Positions 17,669 to 26,526 are shown, counted from the stretch's first letter. The stretch: 64,000 nucleotides of DNA from an uncultured Eubacteriales bacterium (GCA_900315315.1 OMYT01000007.1:31731-95730); one strand, 5' to 3'. Translations and numbers: made by a program. Notes: generated by a model not told the origin, from the letters alone.

Positions 17669-20245
17669 ATGTCTGAGGTTTTTCGGTTTGTTGTAAACGG
17701 GATTGAACGGACAACAGAGGCGGATAAGCCGCTGCTGCGGTATCTGCGGGATGACCTGCACCTTTATTCCGTGAAGGACGGGTGCAGCGAAGGCGCCTGC
17801 GGTACATGCACGGTGATTGTGGACGGGAAGGCAACAAGGGCGTGCATCCTGACAACAAGAAGAGCGGCCGGGAAAACGATCCAGACGGTGGAAGGCCTGA
17901 CGGATTTCGAGAAGGAAGCCTTCGTCTATGCTTTCGGGACCAGCGGATCGGTTCAGTGCGGCTTCTGCACGCCGGGTATGGTGATGGCCGGAAAGGCGCT
18001 GATCGACAAGAATCCGGATCCTTCGGAGGAGGAGATTCGGGCGGCTTTGAAGGGAAATCTCTGCCGGTGCACCGGTTACTGGAAGATTATCGACGGCGTC
18101 AAACTCGCGGCGTCTGTTCTCCGGGGAGAGACGAAGATCGATCCGGAGCGTGAAAAGGGAGACCGGTACGGCGTTGGACAGAAGGCGTTTCGCGTTGATA
18201 TCCGCGAAAAGGTGCTTGGATACGGCAAATATCCGGATGATGTCGACATGGAAGGCATGCTGCACCTCTCCGCGGTGCGATCGCAATATGCCAGAGCCCG
18301 GGTGCTTTCCATCGATGCGACGGAAGCGTTGGCAATGGAAGGCGTGACCGGCGTGCTGACAGCGGAAGATGTGCCTCACAACAAAGTCGGGCATCTGCAG
18401 CAGGACTGGGATGTCATGATTGCCGTGGGGGATATCACACGGTGCGTAGGAGACGCAATCTGCCTGGTGGTCGCGGAGACGGAGGAAATCCTGGAGGAAG
18501 CCAAGAAGAAGATCCGGATCGAGTATGAGGTACTGACACCGGTCGCCTCCATTGCTGAAGCGATGGCTCCTGACGCACCGAAGGTGCACAGCGCCGGGAA
18601 TCTGTGCCAGACGAGGCATGTAACCCGGGGCGACGCGGCAACGGCACTCCGGAACTCGGCCTATACGGTTACGAAGTCCTTCAGTACCCCGTTCACGGAG
18701 CACGCGTTCCTGGAACCGGAATGCGCAGTGGCCTTCCCCTACAAGGACGGCGTCAAGATCCTGAGTACGGACCAGGGTGTGTACGACACCCGGAAGGAAA
18801 CGGCGATCATGTTCGGGTGGGAACCGGAGCGGGTTGTGGTGGAAAACCAGCTGGTCGGCGGCGGGTTCGGCGGCAAAGAGGACGTATCGGTCCAGCACCT
18901 CGCCGCGCTGGCGGCATGGATTTACAAACGGCCGGTCAAAGCCCGCATGAAACGGCAGGAATCGATCAATTTCCATCCGAAACGCCATGCGATGGAAGGT
19001 ACTTTCACGCTCGGATGTGACGAGAACGGGATCTTTACGGCACTGGACTGTGATATCTATTTTGACACGGGCGCTTATGCCTCCCTGTGCGGACCGGTGC
19101 TGGAGCGAGCCTGCACGCATTCCGTTGGCCCGTACTGCTACCAGAATACGGATATCCGCGGATACGGATACTATACCAACAATCCGCCTGCCGGCGCTTT
19201 CCGGGGGTTCGGGGTCAGCCAGAGCGAGTTTGCCCTGGAGGCCATGATCAATCTGCTGGCGGAGAAGGTCGGGATTTCTCCCTGGGAAATCCGGTTCCGC
19301 AATGCCATTGAACCGGGCAAAGTTCTGCCGAACGGGCAGATTGCCGACTGTTCCACAGCGCTGAAGGAAACGCTGCTGGCAGTGAAAGACGTTTATGAAG
19401 CCAACCGTTCGCATGCCGGAATTGCCTGCGCGATGAAGAACTCGGGCGTGGGCGTCGGCCTGCCGGACAAGGGACGCGCGAAGCTGGTGATCGAGGACGG
19501 CGTGTGCGTGGTCTACTGTGCCGCATCGGATATCGGGCAGGGATGTCTGACGGTGTTCTGTCAGGATGTGGCGGAGGCGACCGGCCTGCCGCTCTCGAAG
19601 ATCCGAAACGGCAGCGGCAGCACGGAAGCGGCGCCGGATTCCGGAACGACCTCCGGATCCCGCCAGACACTGCTGTCGGGCGAGGCAGTGCGGATGGCGG
19701 CGCTGCAGCTGAAAGAAGCGCTGGATGAAGCCGGCGGAGATCTTGCCGCGCTCAACGGGAAAGAATTCTTCTATGAATATTTTGAGCCGACCGATAAGCT
19801 GGGAGCGGACAAACCGAATCCCAAGAGCCATATTGCTTACGGATACGCAACGCATGTGGTGATCCTGGATGATAACGGCATGGTGAAAGAAATATATGCT
19901 GCGCATGATTCCGGAAAGGTGGTCAATCCGATCTCCATCCAGGGACAGATCGAAGGCGGCGTGCTGATGAGCATGGGATATGCGCTGACGGAGGATTTCC
20001 CGCTGGAGAACGGTGTGCCGAAAGCCAAGTTCGGGACGCTGGGCCTGCTGCGTGCGACACAGATTCCCGAGATCCACGCGATCTATGTGGAAAAGGACGA
20101 ACTGCTGCCCGTGGCATACGGCGCGAAGGGTATCGGCGAGATTGCCGCGATTCCCACGGCACCGGCGGTCCAGGGAGCGTATTACGCGCTGGACGGGGTG
20201 TTCAGGACGAAGCTGCCGATGGAACATACTTATTACAGAAAATAA
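17669..20245 (+). CDS. xdhD: XdhD-like selenium-dependent molybdenum hydroxylase (fused 2Fe-2S and Mo domains)
   Basis: A 858-residue fusion. Residues 1-150 hold two [2Fe-2S] clusters (GCSEGACGTCTV, then QCGFCTPGMVM and LCRCTGYWKI). The rest is the molybdopterin-binding region with KVLGYGKYPDD, GGGFGGKEDV, GAFRGFGVSQ, QGCLTVFCQD and GAKGIGEIA, which contains the catalytic Glu. There is no FAD domain. This layout matches E. coli XdhD and the selenium-dependent xanthine dehydrogenase group. No in-frame TGA is present, so any selenium would be a labile cofactor rather than selenocysteine. In context it should oxidise purines or xanthine; its electron partner may be XdhB or YgfK (inference). The frame ends next to element E5. 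Confidence 0.93.
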   Translation: MSEVFRFVVNGIERTTEADKPLLRYLRDDLHLYSVKDGCSEGACGTCTVIVDGKATRACILTTRRAAGKTIQTVEGLTDFEKEAFVYAFGTSGSVQCGFCTPGMVMAGKALIDKNPDPSEEEIRAALKGNLCRCTGYWKIIDGVKLAASVLRGETKIDPEREKGDRYGVGQKAFRVDIREKVLGYGKYPDDVDMEGMLHLSAVRSQYARARVLSIDATEALAMEGVTGVLTAEDVPHNKVGHLQQDWDVMIAVGDITRCVGDAICLVVAETEEILEEAKKKIRIEYEVLTPVASIAEAMAPDAPKVHSAGNLCQTRHVTRGDAATALRNSAYTVTKSFSTPFTEHAFLEPECAVAFPYKDGVKILSTDQGVYDTRKETAIMFGWEPERVVVENQLVGGGFGGKEDVSVQHLAALAAWIYKRPVKARMKRQESINFHPKRHAMEGTFTLGCDENGIFTALDCDIYFDTGAYASLCGPVLERACTHSVGPYCYQNTDIRGYGYYTNNPPAGAFRGFGVSQSEFALEAMINLLAEKVGISPWEIRFRNAIEPGKVLPNGQIADCSTALKETLLAVKDVYEANRSHAGIACAMKNSGVGVGLPDKGRAKLVIEDGVCVVYCAASDIGQGCLTVFCQDVAEATGLPLSKIRNGSGSTEAAPDSGTTSGSRQTLLSGEAVRMAALQLKEALDEAGGDLAALNGKEFFYEYFEPTDKLGADKPNPKSHIAYGYATHVVILDDNGMVKEIYAAHDSGKVVNPISIQGQIEGGVLMSMGYALTEDFPLENGVPKAKFGTLGLLRATQIPEIHAIYVEKDELLPVAYGAKGIGEIAAIPTAPAVQGAYYALDGVFRTKLPMEHTYYRK

Positions 20246-20303
20246 GGGGGCTTTCCTGTTTAACAAAGGTGCCACTGGCACCTTTGCCCCTTAACCCCTT
20301 CGG
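20245..20303 (+). repeat. CTTCGG element E5 (modules B+D)
   Basis: The outer arm AAGGGG pairs with CCCCTT. The loop starts TTTCC and carries a D hairpin in which AAAGGTGCC pairs with GGCACCTTT around ACT. The tail is AACCCCTTCGG. It abuts the xdhD stop codon. Confidence 0.75.
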
Positions 20304-20333
20304 ATAGATAGAGATTGTTGAGAGTGATTGATT

Positions 20334-21725
20334 ATGAAAACATTGATTCGCGGAGGGACCATCGTAACGGAGCAGGGAACTTTTCCCGGGAGTGTGCTGA
20401 TTGGGGACGGGAAGGTTCTGAGGGTGTTCGAGGTTCCGGATGGGCCTGTTGAAGCTGACGAGGTCATTGATGCGTCGGGGAAGTATGTGCTGCCGGGGGC
20501 AGTGGATATCCATACGCACATGGATCTGGACGTCGGGATCGCGCGCGTGATTGATGATTTCCACACCGGGACGGTGGCAGCGGCCTGCGGCGGGACGACG
20601 ACGATCGTGGATCATATGGCCTTCGGACCGAAAGGATGCAGTCCGTGGCACCAGGTGAAGGAATATCACCGGCTTGCGGACGGCAACGCCGTGGTGGATT
20701 ATGGCTTCCACGGGGTGCTGCAGCATGTGAATGAACAGGTGCTGGAGGACATGGCGCAAATCGCCAAAGAGGAAGGAATCACCAGCTTCAAGATCTATAT
20801 GACCTATGATTTCGGGCTGGACGACCTGGACCTGATGAAGATCCTGCAGAGAGCCGCGAAGGAAGATATCCTGATTGCCTCCCACTGCGAGAATCACGGG
20901 ATTGTGACTTACTGGCGGGAACGTTTTGCCCGCGAAGGAAAAACGCAGACAAAATGGCATCCGGTCAGCAGACCTGCCGAGGCTGAGGCGGAAGCGGTCA
21001 GCCGGCTGCTGTATCTGGCACAGGCGGCAGGAGAGGCGCCGGTGTATATCGTGCATCTGTCAAGCCTGAAAGGCCTGGAAGAGATGCGGAAGGCCAAGGC
21101 GGCAGGACAGAAGCATTTCGGAGCGGAGACATGCCCGCAGTATCTGCTGCTGGATGAAAAGCTTTACGACGACCCGCAGGAGGGGCTGAAGGCGGTCATG
21201 GCACCGCCGCTCCGGAAACAGGAGGACCGGGATGCGCTGTGGGAGGCGCTGGGCAATGACGAGCTGGATACGATCGCGACAGACCACTGCCCCTTTACCT
21301 TTGCAAAACAGAAACAGCAGGGAGCAGAAGACTTTATGAAGTGTCCCAGCGGCGCCCCCGGCGTGGAAGAACGGCTGATTCTGCTATATTCGGAAGGCGT
21401 CATCAAGGGCAGAATTACCCTGCCGCAGCTGGTGAAATATGCCTGCGCGAACCCTGCCAGGGTAGCCGGGCTTTATCCGCGCAAAGGGGTCATTGAAGCC
21501 GGCGCAGACGCGGACGTGGTGATCCTTGATCCGGAAAAGGAATGGACAATGACCACCGGAAGGATGCACGGGAATGCGGACTATACCTGCTATGAAGGGA
21601 TGAAGATCAAGGGTGCGGTGGATCGGGTGCTGCTGCGGGGGAAGACCATCGTGAAAGAGGGGGAATTCTGCGGCGCGCGCGGCGACGGGCAGTATCTGAA
21701 GCGGGGGAAGAGTGTGCTTGTATGA
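20334..21725 (+). CDS. hydA: Dihydropyrimidinase/hydantoinase (HydA)
   Basis: A cyclic-amide hydrolase of the dihydropyrimidinase family, about 463 residues. The binuclear zinc site shows as AVDIHTHMDL, the carbamylated lysine in SFKIYMTYDF, SHCENHG, YIVHLSSLKG and DTIATDHCPF with the metal Asp. In urate/purine clusters this enzyme is proposed to open a ring of a reduced purine product. ATG at 20334 is used; a TTG two codons upstream also lies in frame and the ribosome-binding site is weak. The stop overlaps the next start as ATGA, so the MocA-like gene is translationally coupled. Confidence 0.92.
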   Translation: MKTLIRGGTIVTEQGTFPGSVLIGDGKVLRVFEVPDGPVEADEVIDASGKYVLPGAVDIHTHMDLDVGIARVIDDFHTGTVAAACGGTTTIVDHMAFGPKGCSPWHQVKEYHRLADGNAVVDYGFHGVLQHVNEQVLEDMAQIAKEEGITSFKIYMTYDFGLDDLDLMKILQRAAKEDILIASHCENHGIVTYWRERFAREGKTQTKWHPVSRPAEAEAEAVSRLLYLAQAAGEAPVYIVHLSSLKGLEEMRKAKAAGQKHFGAETCPQYLLLDEKLYDDPQEGLKAVMAPPLRKQEDRDALWEALGNDELDTIATDHCPFTFAKQKQQGAEDFMKCPSGAPGVEERLILLYSEGVIKGRITLPQLVKYACANPARVAGLYPRKGVIEAGADADVVILDPEKEWTMTTGRMHGNADYTCYEGMKIKGAVDRVLLRGKTIVKEGEFCGARGDGQYLKRGKSVLV

Positions 21726-22309
21726 TCGGTTGCATCATTATGGCGTCCGGGTTGTCTGTGCGGTATGGGAAAAACAAGCTGCTGGAGAAACTGGGCGACA
21801 GGGAAGTGATCCTTCATACGGCAGGGAATCTGATTGCAGCGGGATTTGCTCTGCTGACGGTTACCCGGAGCGTGGAAGTTAAAGCCCTGATGGAAAAGGA
21901 AGGATTAGCCTGCGCTCTTCATGACGGGCCGAAAAGGAGCGATACGATGCATGTCGGCCTTCAGAATCTGGATCCGGATCTGTCAGGTTATTTATTCATG
22001 CCCGGGGATCAGCCGCTTGTCAGGCCGGATTCCCTTAGAAGAATGACGGCTGTTTTTTCGGATCATCCGGAACGGGCAATTCGACTTGGATATAACGATA
22101 CGCCGGGAAGTCCCGTACTGTTCCCGGCTTTTTGCAGGCAGAAGCTGCTGGCCTATGAGGGAGAGCGCGGCGGCGTCGAAGTGCTGAAAAAGGAACATAT
22201 TCCCTTTGAGATCGTCCAGGCGGCATATGAATGGGAACTGTGGGATGTGGATACACCGGAAATGATGGAACAGGTCCGTAAAATATATAAAAGCAGGCTG
22301 AAAAGGTAA
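21722..22309 (+). CDS. MocA/YgfJ-like nucleotidyltransferase
   Basis: A 195-residue MobA-like NTP transferase that probably converts molybdopterin Mo-cofactor to its cytosine dinucleotide form for the hydroxylases nearby. IIMASGLSVRYGKNKLLEKL is the nucleotide-binding N-terminus, and MPGDQPLV contains the metal-binding Asp. The gene starts in an ATGA overlap with hydA and is followed by an intrinsic terminator at 22357, ending the purine transcript. Similar proteins (YgfJ in E. coli) belong to the selenium-dependent hydroxylase gene set. CTP rather than GTP specificity is family-based inference. Confidence 0.88.
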   Translation: MIGCIIMASGLSVRYGKNKLLEKLGDREVILHTAGNLIAAGFALLTVTRSVEVKALMEKEGLACALHDGPKRSDTMHVGLQNLDPDLSGYLFMPGDQPLVRPDSLRRMTAVFSDHPERAIRLGYNDTPGSPVLFPAFCRQKLLAYEGERGGVEVLKKEHIPFEIVQAAYEWELWDVDTPEMMEQVRKIYKSRLKR

Positions 22310-22356
22310 AGAACTGGAGGATACCCCTGAAATTCGATTTGTCTTCTTGACAATGA

Positions 22357-22394
22357 ACCCCGGTCATCATGTATAATGACCAGGGTTATTTTTT
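22357..22394 (+). terminator. Intrinsic terminator after the purine cluster
   Basis: ACCCCGGTCAT pairs with ATGACCAGGGT around CATGTATA, with one internal mismatch, followed by TATTTTTTAT. A TTGACA/TATAAT pair with 19-nt spacing overlaps it (22347-22377), but the spacing is long and TATAAT lies in the loop, so a terminator is the better reading. Confidence 0.75.
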
Positions 22395-22446
22395 ATAAAA
22401 CATAACGAAAAACAGAATCAACGGCAACAAGGAGAAACATGCGGGA

Positions 22447-22806
22447 ATGATACAGGAACAGATGCAGCCTGTAACGGTCAGGGTTAAACTGACATTGTGC
22501 GGAAAGGAAAAGTTTTTCGGCCCGGGGGTATGCGAATTACTGGAAAGGATCAGGGAGACCGGATCAATCCAGGCGGCTGCGGCCAGCATGGAAATGTCCT
22601 ATTCAAAAGCCTGGAAGATCCTGAAACGGGCTGAACAGGAAATGGGGACTGAACTGATTACACGTGTCAGCGGCGGCAAGAACGGCGGAAGCTCAACATT
22701 GACCAAAGCAGGCGAAGAGACGGTCCGGGTTTTCCGGGAAATCGAGACAAAGGTAACGGAGCATGCAGGGGAATTGCTGAAAGCAAGTAAGTGGGGAGAC
22801 AAATGA
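22447..22806 (+). CDS. ModE-like winged-helix regulator (DNA-binding domain only)
   Basis: A 119-residue protein matching the N-terminal winged-helix domain of ModE. LLERIRETGSIQAAAASMEMSYSKAWKIL is the helix-turn-helix (broken here only for description), followed by GGKNGGSSTLTKAGEE. It lacks the C-terminal molybdate-binding domains of E. coli ModE, so how it senses ligand is unclear. An AAGGAG lies 12 nt before ATG 22447; an ATG at 22439 only opens a three-codon mini-ORF overlapping the start as ATGA. It precedes selD by 22 bp and probably regulates the Mo/Se genes. Confidence 0.82.
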   Translation: MIQEQMQPVTVRVKLTLCGKEKFFGPGVCELLERIRETGSIQAAAASMEMSYSKAWKILKRAEQEMGTELITRVSGGKNGGSSTLTKAGEETVRVFREIETKVTEHAGELLKASKWGDK

Positions 22807-22828
22807 GCTGCGTTGAAGGAGGACAAAG

Positions 22829-23872
22829 ATGGAATCGGAAGCAAGACTGACCAGACTGGCATCCTGCGCGGGGTGCGGGGCCAAGGTGGGCGCAGGGACG
22901 CTGTCCCAGCTGCTGCAGGATTTCAAGACACGGACAGACCCGCGGCTGATCGTCGGCTTTGACAAAAGCGATGACGCCAGCGTGTATATAGTCAACGACG
23001 AAACGGCACTGATCCAGACGGTGGACTTTTTTCCGCCGATTGTGGACGATCCCTATCTGTTTGGCCAGATTGCCGCAACCAACGCCATTTCGGATATCTA
23101 CGCCATGGGCGGGGAACCGAAGCTGGCGCTGAACGTGCTTTGCGTGACGGAAACAATGGAAGAAGCATGGATCCGGGAGATCCTTCACGGAGGCTATGAC
23201 AAGGCCTACGAAGCCGGGGTGATTATATCCGGAGGCCATACGATTCACGGGAGCGAACCGCTGTACGGGCTGGCAGTCACCGGGTTCGCAAAGCCGGAGG
23301 AGATCCGGAAAAACGACGCGGCAAAGCCCGGAGATATGCTGATCCTGACAAAGAAACTGGGTGTCGGGATTCTGACTACGGCGGCAAAGGCCGGGATAAT
23401 GACGGATCCGGCGGTGATGGACAGGTTGTACCGGCAGATGACGCAGCTGAACAAGAACGCGTGCGAAGTGATGCAGCATTACCGGGTGCACAGCTGCACG
23501 GACGTAACGGGCTTCGGCCTGATGGGACACAGCTGCGAAATGGCCCAGGGAAGCGGATGCACGCTGCACCTTCAGGTCGAAAAGGTTCCGTTCCATCCGG
23601 AAGCGCTGGAGATGGCGGATATGGGGCTGGTTCCCGCAGGTGCCTACCGGAACCGGGATTTTGCCGAGAAGGCGGCGGAAGTGCAGGGCGAAGTATCCCG
23701 GGCGATGCAGGATATCCTGTACGATCCACAGACCAGCGGCGGACTGCTGATTGCCGTGGATGAGCGGGACGGGGAGGCGTTACTGCGGGAACTGAAGTCT
23801 GCGATTCCGGACGCCGCGATGATCGGATACGCGGCGGAAAGAGAAGATCAGGCAATCGTTGTTGAAGGATGA
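22829..23872 (+). CDS. selD: Selenide, water dikinase (cysteine form)
   Basis: SelD makes selenophosphate from selenide and ATP. The 347-residue protein has the glycine-rich N-terminus with ASCAGCGAKVG; Cys16 corresponds to the reactive Cys/Sec position and Lys19 to the catalytic lysine. DKSDDASV and VDFFPPIVDDPYLFGQIAA are ATP/metal-binding regions, and DVTGFGLMGH and DPQTSGGLL are conserved. No TGA occurs in frame, so it is not itself a selenoprotein. No selA, selB or tRNA-Sec is seen in the window. Neighbouring YqeB and YqeC fit the known role of SelD in supplying selenium to molybdenum hydroxylases. RBS AAGGAGG. Confidence 0.95.
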   Translation: MESEARLTRLASCAGCGAKVGAGTLSQLLQDFKTRTDPRLIVGFDKSDDASVYIVNDETALIQTVDFFPPIVDDPYLFGQIAATNAISDIYAMGGEPKLALNVLCVTETMEEAWIREILHGGYDKAYEAGVIISGGHTIHGSEPLYGLAVTGFAKPEEIRKNDAAKPGDMLILTKKLGVGILTTAAKAGIMTDPAVMDRLYRQMTQLNKNACEVMQHYRVHSCTDVTGFGLMGHSCEMAQGSGCTLHLQVEKVPFHPEALEMADMGLVPAGAYRNRDFAEKAAEVQGEVSRAMQDILYDPQTSGGLLIAVDERDGEALLRELKSAIPDAAMIGYAAEREDQAIVVEG

Positions 23873-23877
23873 GGCAT

Positions 23878-24678
23878 ATGATTATTGTTCGCGGGGCGGG
23901 AGACATCAGCACGGGAACGATTCACCGGCTTTTCCAGGCGGGATTTCCGGTGCTGGCACTGGAGACGGATCACCCCTCCGCCATTAGGAGAAAGGTGGCA
24001 TTCTCCGAGGCCGTCTATGACGGGACGGCAACGGTGGAAGGTGTTACGGCGGTCCGGATCGAGGATGCCGGGCAGGCGGAAGAGATGCTTACACAGGGAA
24101 AGCTGCCGCTGCTGGTGGACCCGGCGGGCGAGAGCATCCGGAAGCTGAAACCGGACGTTGCAGTGGATGCTGTTCTGGCAAAGAAAAACCTCGGTACCAC
24201 AATGCAGATGGCACCGCTGACCATCGCCCTGGGTCCGGGGTTTGAGGCCGGCCGTGATGTTCATTTTGTGATCGAAACCATGCGCGGACACGATCTGGGC
24301 CGAATCATTTCCTCAGGATGTGCTGCTGCGAATACCGGTGTTCCCGGCATCATCGGAGGATACGGCGCGGAACGGGTGATCCATTCGCCGGCGGCCGGGG
24401 TGTTCCGGCAGCAAAAGGAGATCGCGGACGAAGTGCAGGCAGGAGAGACGATCGGAATGGTAGAAACACCGGCAGGAGAGGTGCCGGTGGTTACGGTGAT
24501 CGCCGGGATCCTGCGCGGGATTATCCGGGACGGGTATCCGGTTTCCAAAGGGTTTAAGCTGGCTGACGTGGACCCGCGGCTGGAGGAGAAGAAGAACTGC
24601 TTCACGATTTCCGACAAGGCGAGATGTATCGCGGGAAGCGTGCTGGAACTGGTGAACCGGTTTTGCAGATGCAAATGA
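23878..24678 (+). CDS. yqeB: YqeB, selenium-dependent molybdenum hydroxylase maturation protein
   Basis: A 266-residue member of the YqeB (EF2563) family, a marker for selenium-dependent molybdenum hydroxylases. The N-terminus MIIVRGAGDISTGTIHRL is a Rossmann-like loop, followed by LETDHPSAIRRKVAFSEAV, typical of the family. It probably acts in selenium insertion at the Mo centre; the biochemistry is not established. ATG 23878 has AAGGATGAGG upstream; ATG 23869 overlaps the selD stop. It follows selD immediately, so the two are one operon. A C-terminal CRCK is a small cysteine pair of unknown meaning. Confidence 0.9.
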   Translation: MIIVRGAGDISTGTIHRLFQAGFPVLALETDHPSAIRRKVAFSEAVYDGTATVEGVTAVRIEDAGQAEEMLTQGKLPLLVDPAGESIRKLKPDVAVDAVLAKKNLGTTMQMAPLTIALGPGFEAGRDVHFVIETMRGHDLGRIISSGCAAANTGVPGIIGGYGAERVIHSPAAGVFRQQKEIADEVQAGETIGMVETPAGEVPVVTVIAGILRGIIRDGYPVSKGFKLADVDPRLEEKKNCFTISDKARCIAGSVLELVNRFCRCK

Positions 24679-24681
24679 ATG

Positions 24682-24716
24682 GGGATTCCTCCAGGCCGGG
24701 ATGACAGATAGGAGCG
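24682..24716. repeat. Degenerate GGGATTCCTC...GGGATGACA repeat
   Basis: GGGGATTCCTCC and CCGGGATGACAG resemble the ends of a common intergenic repeat seen more fully at 56714. It occupies the gap between convergent yqeB and yqeC. Low information content makes the call tentative. Confidence 0.3.
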
Positions 24717-24721
24717 GCACG

Positions 24722-25393
24722 TCAGGGGATTAAAGAACAGGGAAAGGCATCCTTGCTGATCAGGTCACAGAGACGGCGGGCGGATTCAAGGCTCGGCAGG
24801 GTGTCGATCTGGTTGACCAGATAACAGTCCGCCAGGTTTTCCCGGTTCAGGACTGCGGCAATATCTTCCTCGCGGACCGGCGTGTCGGGAGTGATGCCTG
24901 CCAGCTCAGCGAACAGATCCGGGCAATGACAGGCTTCCGGGACCGTCTTTCCGATGCCGGAGGCGCCAACCAGACAGACGGTCAGATCGGAACAGGCCGG
25001 AATGACCGGTTCCCACGGGCGGTGGGCCTTGAGCGGGCGGCCGGCTGAGCCGTCTGCTTCCACAAGGATATGATCCGCTTCAGACAGCAGAGATTGAAAG
25101 GGGATTGACGCTGAAGGATCGGCCAGTTTTCCGGAAGGTTCGGACTTGCCCAGACAGACAATCCTGCTGCCGGCCAGGGCGGAACGGAGCCTGCACAAGA
25201 GCGGTTCCCGGCCTGCGTCAGCGGCGTCTACGAGCGGGATCTCCGGAAAGGGCCGGATGTGCGTTGAGGTGGTCAGGATGACGGTTCCGGGGAGACGGTC
25301 GGCCAGGCAGCGCAGGAAGGTGGTTTTTCCACCGCTGCCGATGACGGAAATAAAACTGCCGGTCGGGCAGAACTCTTCAAGGGGTCGATACAT
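24722..25393 (-). CDS. yqeC: YqeC, selenium cofactor biosynthesis protein
   Basis: YqeC is the second marker of selenium-dependent molybdenum hydroxylase maturation and is probably a P-loop NTPase. ISVIGSGGKTTFLRCLADRL is the Walker A region at the N-terminus, TVILTTSTHIRP follows, and ILVEADGSAGRPLK is a conserved acidic motif. About 223 residues. The ATG at 25393 is chosen because GGAGG lies 8 nt upstream on the minus strand; a longer frame to 25507 would run through element E6. It is the only inverted gene in this stretch, convergent with yqeB and divergent from the XdhC chaperone gene. Confidence 0.88.
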   Translation of the reverse strand: MYRPLEEFCPTGSFISVIGSGGKTTFLRCLADRLPGTVILTTSTHIRPFPEIPLVDAADAGREPLLCRLRSALAGSRIVCLGKSEPSGKLADPSASIPFQSLLSEADHILVEADGSAGRPLKAHRPWEPVIPACSDLTVCLVGASGIGKTVPEACHCPDLFAELAGITPDTPVREEDIAAVLNRENLADCYLVNQIDTLPSLESARRLCDLISKDAFPCSLIP

Positions 25394-25416
25394 AGCGGAG
25401 ACCTCCGGAAAGACAG

Positions 25417-25456
25417 TTCCGCGCCTGCAGGCGCGGCCAGGGTTCTGGACCTTCGG
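25417..25456 (+). repeat. CTTCGG element E6 (degenerate A+B)
   Basis: Module A is intact (CGCGCC with GGCGCG around TGCA). Module B has shrunk to CCAG-GGTT-CTGG without the TTTCCGA loop. The tail is ACCTTCGG. It lies in the divergent gap between yqeC and the XdhC-family gene. Confidence 0.7.
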
Positions 25457-25485
25457 ATTATAGCATGCAGAGAGGAGATCAGTCC

Positions 25486-26526
25486 ATGGCGGGTTTCTTT
25501 GAAACAATCCGGCAAAAGAAAGGGAGCGGACAGCTTCTGGCAGCCTGGATCATTGACGGGAACAACGCGGGAGCCAGAATGCTTCTTAGTCAGGAAGAAT
25601 TGCTTTTCCGGGATGAAGATTTTCCGGAAGAACTTGCGGAGAAGATCCGGAAATCCGGCGGGGATCGAAAGGGTGTTTTAAAGAAAGCAGGTTCCCGTGT
25701 ATTTATGGATCATCTGTCAGACGGCAGAAGACTTGTGATCTGCGGCGCCGGCCATGTATCCCTGTGTGTGATCCGCCTTGGCGTGATGCTCGGCTATGAG
25801 GTGACGGTGATCGAGGATCGGGAGGAGTTTGCAGAAAAGGCCCGGGCAGCAGGCGCACATCAGGTGATCTGTAAACCCTTCGGAGAGGCTCTGGACGGCA
25901 TCACGGGAGATCCGGTGACGGCCTTTGTAATCATGACCCGGGAGCATATCCACGATGTGGAGTGCCTGCGAAGGATCCTGACAAAAACCTATGCTTATGC
26001 CGGGATGATGGGAAGCCGGAGCAGAACTCAGAACGTCCGGCAGCAGCTGCTGGATGAGGGATACGACGTTCGGAAAGTCGATGACGTACAGATGCCTATC
26101 GGGCTTCCCATCGGGTCCAGAACACCGGAGGAAATCGCTGTTTCCGTGATGGCGCAGGTTATCCAGGTGATGAATGCTGCCGACCCTGGGGAAGATTTTC
26201 CGAAGGGAATGCCGGAGGAACTGGCAGCGATTGAAAAGGCAGAAAACGGTCGCGGTGTGCTTGCCATGATTGTGGAGAAAAGCGGCGAGGCACCCAGAAG
26301 GCCCGGAACAAAAATGCTGGTCAGAAAGGACGGCAGTTTTCTGGGAACAGTCGGCGGGGGATATGCCGAGGCGGTGATCCTGGAGACGGCGAGGAAGATG
26401 GTCAGGGAAGGAACACCGCAGAATACGCTGATCAAGGTCAGCATGAAAAAAGGAGCAGTGCATTGCGGGGGAGAGATAGAGGTGTTTCTTTGGGGAATAT
26501 CGAAGGGGTTTACGATCGCCACCTGA
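25486..26526 (+). CDS. XdhC/CoxI-family molybdenum hydroxylase chaperone
   Basis: XdhC-family proteins bind Mo-cofactor and help sulfurate and insert it into xanthine dehydrogenase-type enzymes. The 346-residue protein has an N-terminal XdhC/CoxI region, a Rossmann domain (VICGAGHVSLCVIRLGVM near residue 80, then VTVIEDREEFAEKA), YAGMMGSRSRTQ, and a C-terminal CoxI-like part (GTVGGGYAE and HCGGEIEVFLW). ATG 25486 has AGAGGAG 8 nt upstream; ATG 25465 lacks a site. The last seven codons and the stop lie inside element E7, so the C-terminal tail appears to derive from the repeat. modA follows 42 bp later. Confidence 0.9.
   Translation: MAGFFETIRQKKGSGQLLAAWIIDGNNAGARMLLSQEELLFRDEDFPEELAEKIRKSGGDRKGVLKKAGSRVFMDHLSDGRRLVICGAGHVSLCVIRLGVMLGYEVTVIEDREEFAEKARAAGAHQVICKPFGEALDGITGDPVTAFVIMTREHIHDVECLRRILTKTYAYAGMMGSRSRTQNVRQQLLDEGYDVRKVDDVQMPIGLPIGSRTPEEIAVSVMAQVIQVMNAADPGEDFPKGMPEELAAIEKAENGRGVLAMIVEKSGEAPRRPGTKMLVRKDGSFLGTVGGGYAEAVILETARKMVREGTPQNTLIKVSMKKGAVHCGGEIEVFLWGISKGFTIAT

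Noticed and set aside
16799-20281. Very long minus-strand open frame (1160 codons) opposite arcC and xdhD
   Set aside because: It is antisense to well-conserved genes, has no recognisable motif, and arises from GC-rich codon use on the other strand. The same holds for 13822-16737 and 9820-11859 on the minus strand.
22347-22377. Promoter TTGACA/TATAAT before the ModE-like gene
   Set aside because: Spacing is 19 nt and TATAAT lies in the loop of a good intrinsic terminator; kept only as a note there.
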